DNA of 34,537 nucleotides, taken from the NCBI GenBank assembly GCA_017303775.1, contig JAFLCH010000010.1, positions 1-34,537 of the forward strand, read 5' to 3'. Source of the DNA: Anaerolineae bacterium. Lineage in GTDB: Bacteria > Chloroflexota > Anaerolineae > Aggregatilineales > Phototrophicaceae. The translations under genes and the position numbers were made by a program. The notes beneath the pieces were generated by a model, which did not search any database, was not told the DNA's origin, and saw only the letters and a program-made list of their open reading frames with translations. Each line of letters begins with the position of its first letter. The stretch's first letter is position 1. Of the stretch, positions 33,895 through 34,537 are shown piece after piece.

Positions 33895-34395
33895 TTAGCT
33901 CTCCGTTTCCGAACCGTCTTCATCTTTTATGAATTGGTCATAGCGGAACGTTCGCTTGATGGCCTTCAGCACATGGCTGGATGATATATGGCGTATGCCT
34001 TTGATTTTTGATAGTTTTTCAGTGAAGAAGTAAAACATTTCTTCTTCGCTTGTGAATGCCGATACCATGATCAAATCATAAAGACCGGTGGTATAGCTGA
34101 CGTATGTCACCTCGGCGCATTCCGCCAGCGCATCTGCAACTTCTGTTATCCGGCCCAGATCAACCTCAATGCCCGAAAACAATTGGTGGCGGTGTCCAAT
34201 CTTCCACGGGTCTACAATCGCCACAATTTGCAGTACTTCCTCATCAATGAGCCGTTGAATGCGGTTTCGCACCGTACCGTCCGACACATTGAGTTTGCGC
34301 GCGATTGCGGTATTCGTTTGCGACGCATCCTCCATCAAATAGGCCAGAAGTTTTTTGTCGAATTCGTCTAGTTTGATCATCACGCTCAGGTCCAT
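33895..34395 (-). CDS. Lrp/AsnC family transcriptional regulator
   Basis: 166 residues from ATG 34395; an alternative ATG at 34380 (MIKLDEFDKK) is equally usual for the family. The N-terminal helix-turn-helix (residues about 26-52: TNTAIARKLNVSDGTVRNRI) is followed by the RAM ligand-binding domain (IEVDLGRITEVADALAEC, VSYTTGLYDLIMVSAF). Such proteins form dimers or octamers and respond to amino acids. Placed at the head of a cluster rich in aminotransferases and peptide importers, on the same strand, it most likely controls the cluster and itself. The last residues (DEDGSETES) are acidic and variable. Confidence 0.94.
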   Translation of the reverse strand: MDLSVMIKLDEFDKKLLAYLMEDASQTNTAIARKLNVSDGTVRNRIQRLIDEEVLQIVAIVDPWKIGHRHQLFSGIEVDLGRITEVADALAECAEVTYVSYTTGLYDLIMVSAFTSEEEMFYFFTEKLSKIKGIRHISSSHVLKAIKRTFRYDQFIKDEDGSETES

Positions 34396-34412
34396 TTTTT
34401 TATTTGAGTATT

Positions 34413-34436
34413 TGTCATAAGTATAACAGTGTCATA
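34413..34436. promoter_or_regulatory. Direct repeat TGTCATA flanking the regulator's -10 box
   Basis: TGTCATA occurs at 34413-34419 and again at 34430-34436, on either side of the TATACT -10 box (34425-34420). The spacing of 17 bases start to start, close to 1.5 helix turns, fits an operator for autoregulation. Confidence 0.5.
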
Positions 34437-34449
34437 CCTAAGTCGTGAA
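34420..34449 (-). promoter_or_regulatory. Proximal promoter of the Lrp-type regulator
   Basis: TTCACG (-35, 34449-34444), 18-base spacer and TATACT (-10, 34425-34420) on the minus strand; the -10 matches 5 of 6 and the -35 4 of 6. The start of transcription would fall about 18 bases before ATG 34395. Confidence 0.5.
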
Positions 34450-34498
34450 ATTGCGGACGAAGACATGACAGGTTACAACTTAAGCGTGTGATGACAAC

Positions 34499-34527
34499 AG
34501 AATAGCAACTTACTACGATTTTGTCAA
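34499..34527 (-). promoter_or_regulatory. Distal promoter of the Lrp-type regulator
   Basis: A perfect TTGACA (34527-34522) with a 17-base spacer and TATTCT (34504-34499) on the minus strand. It would give a leader of about 100 bases. Together with the proximal site it suggests two start points for the regulator gene. Confidence 0.55.
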
Positions 34528-34537
34528 CAAAAACATG

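Noticed and set aside
1-34537. Mobile elements, phage genes, CRISPR, tRNA or other RNA genes
   Set aside because: I looked for transposase or integrase motifs, regular short repeats and tRNA-like cloverleafs, and saw none.

Overview
The window is a dense, single-strand catabolic and transport cluster. I count 31 protein-coding genes, all on the minus strand, so gene order in transcription runs from the right end (34.4 kb) to the left end. Many neighbours overlap by 1-17 bases or sit a few bases apart. I see no rRNA, tRNA, CRISPR array, transposase or phage gene. The gene families (XDH-type molybdenum hydroxylase, HyuA/HyuB, two peptide/nickel-type ABC importers, M55 peptidase, many class I aminotransferases) and the signal peptides without a lipobox Cys suggest a heterotrophic, amino-acid- and peptide-using bacterium. 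Chloroflexota (Anaerolineae-like) is my best guess, but this is inference from gene style only.

Layout in transcription order. (1) 34.4-33.9 kb: an Lrp/AsnC regulator with recognisable promoter elements and repeated operator-like sites. (2) 33.7-26.8 kb: importer 2, made of a substrate-binding protein (SBP), permeases DppB and DppC, a DegT-type PLP enzyme inserted in the middle, then the two ATPases DppD and DppF. (3) 26.8-20.4 kb: two tandem AstE/aspartoacylase-type metallohydrolases, an aminotransferase (AT4), a fumarylacetoacetase-fold enzyme resembling 2-dehydro-3-deoxy-pentonate dehydratases, another aminotransferase (AT3) and a TIM-barrel amidohydrolase. (4) 20.3-16.7 kb: the FAD, 2Fe-2S and molybdopterin subunits of an XDH-type hydroxylase. 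(5) A good sigma70-type promoter at 16.63-16.66 kb starts a second block: two tandem small TIGR04076-like proteins, importer 1 permeases (no ATPases), aminotransferase AT2, a cupin, importer 1 SBP behind two tiny leader ORFs, an M55 (DppA-like) peptidase, aminotransferase AT1, an enoyl-CoA hydratase family protein, an acyl-CoA ligase, a zinc-less MDR oxidoreductase, a creatininase-family hydrolase, HyuA, and HyuB, which runs off the left edge.

Working model (inference): the cluster imports small peptide-like or N-acyl/N-heterocyclic compounds and takes them apart. Hydroxylation would be by the Mo enzyme, ring or amide opening by HyuAB, creatininase, AstE, amidohydrolase and M55, nitrogen removal by up to five PLP enzymes, and the carbon skeleton would be activated to a CoA ester for beta-oxidation-like steps. 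The substrate is not readable from the sequence.

The most unusual single item is the importer 2 SBP (32025-33707). Its family-5 SBP fold is in circularly permuted order: the usual C-terminal segment comes first, right after the signal peptide, and the usual N-terminal two thirds follow. The importer 1 SBP in the same window has the normal order and serves as an internal control. Other notable points: AT3 and AT4 both lack the conserved PLP-binding Asn of the NPTG motif; both AstE-like proteins have HxxD instead of HxxE; the creatininase-like protein has the HxE metal motif of true creatininases; and tiny leader ORFs precede the SBP1 gene.
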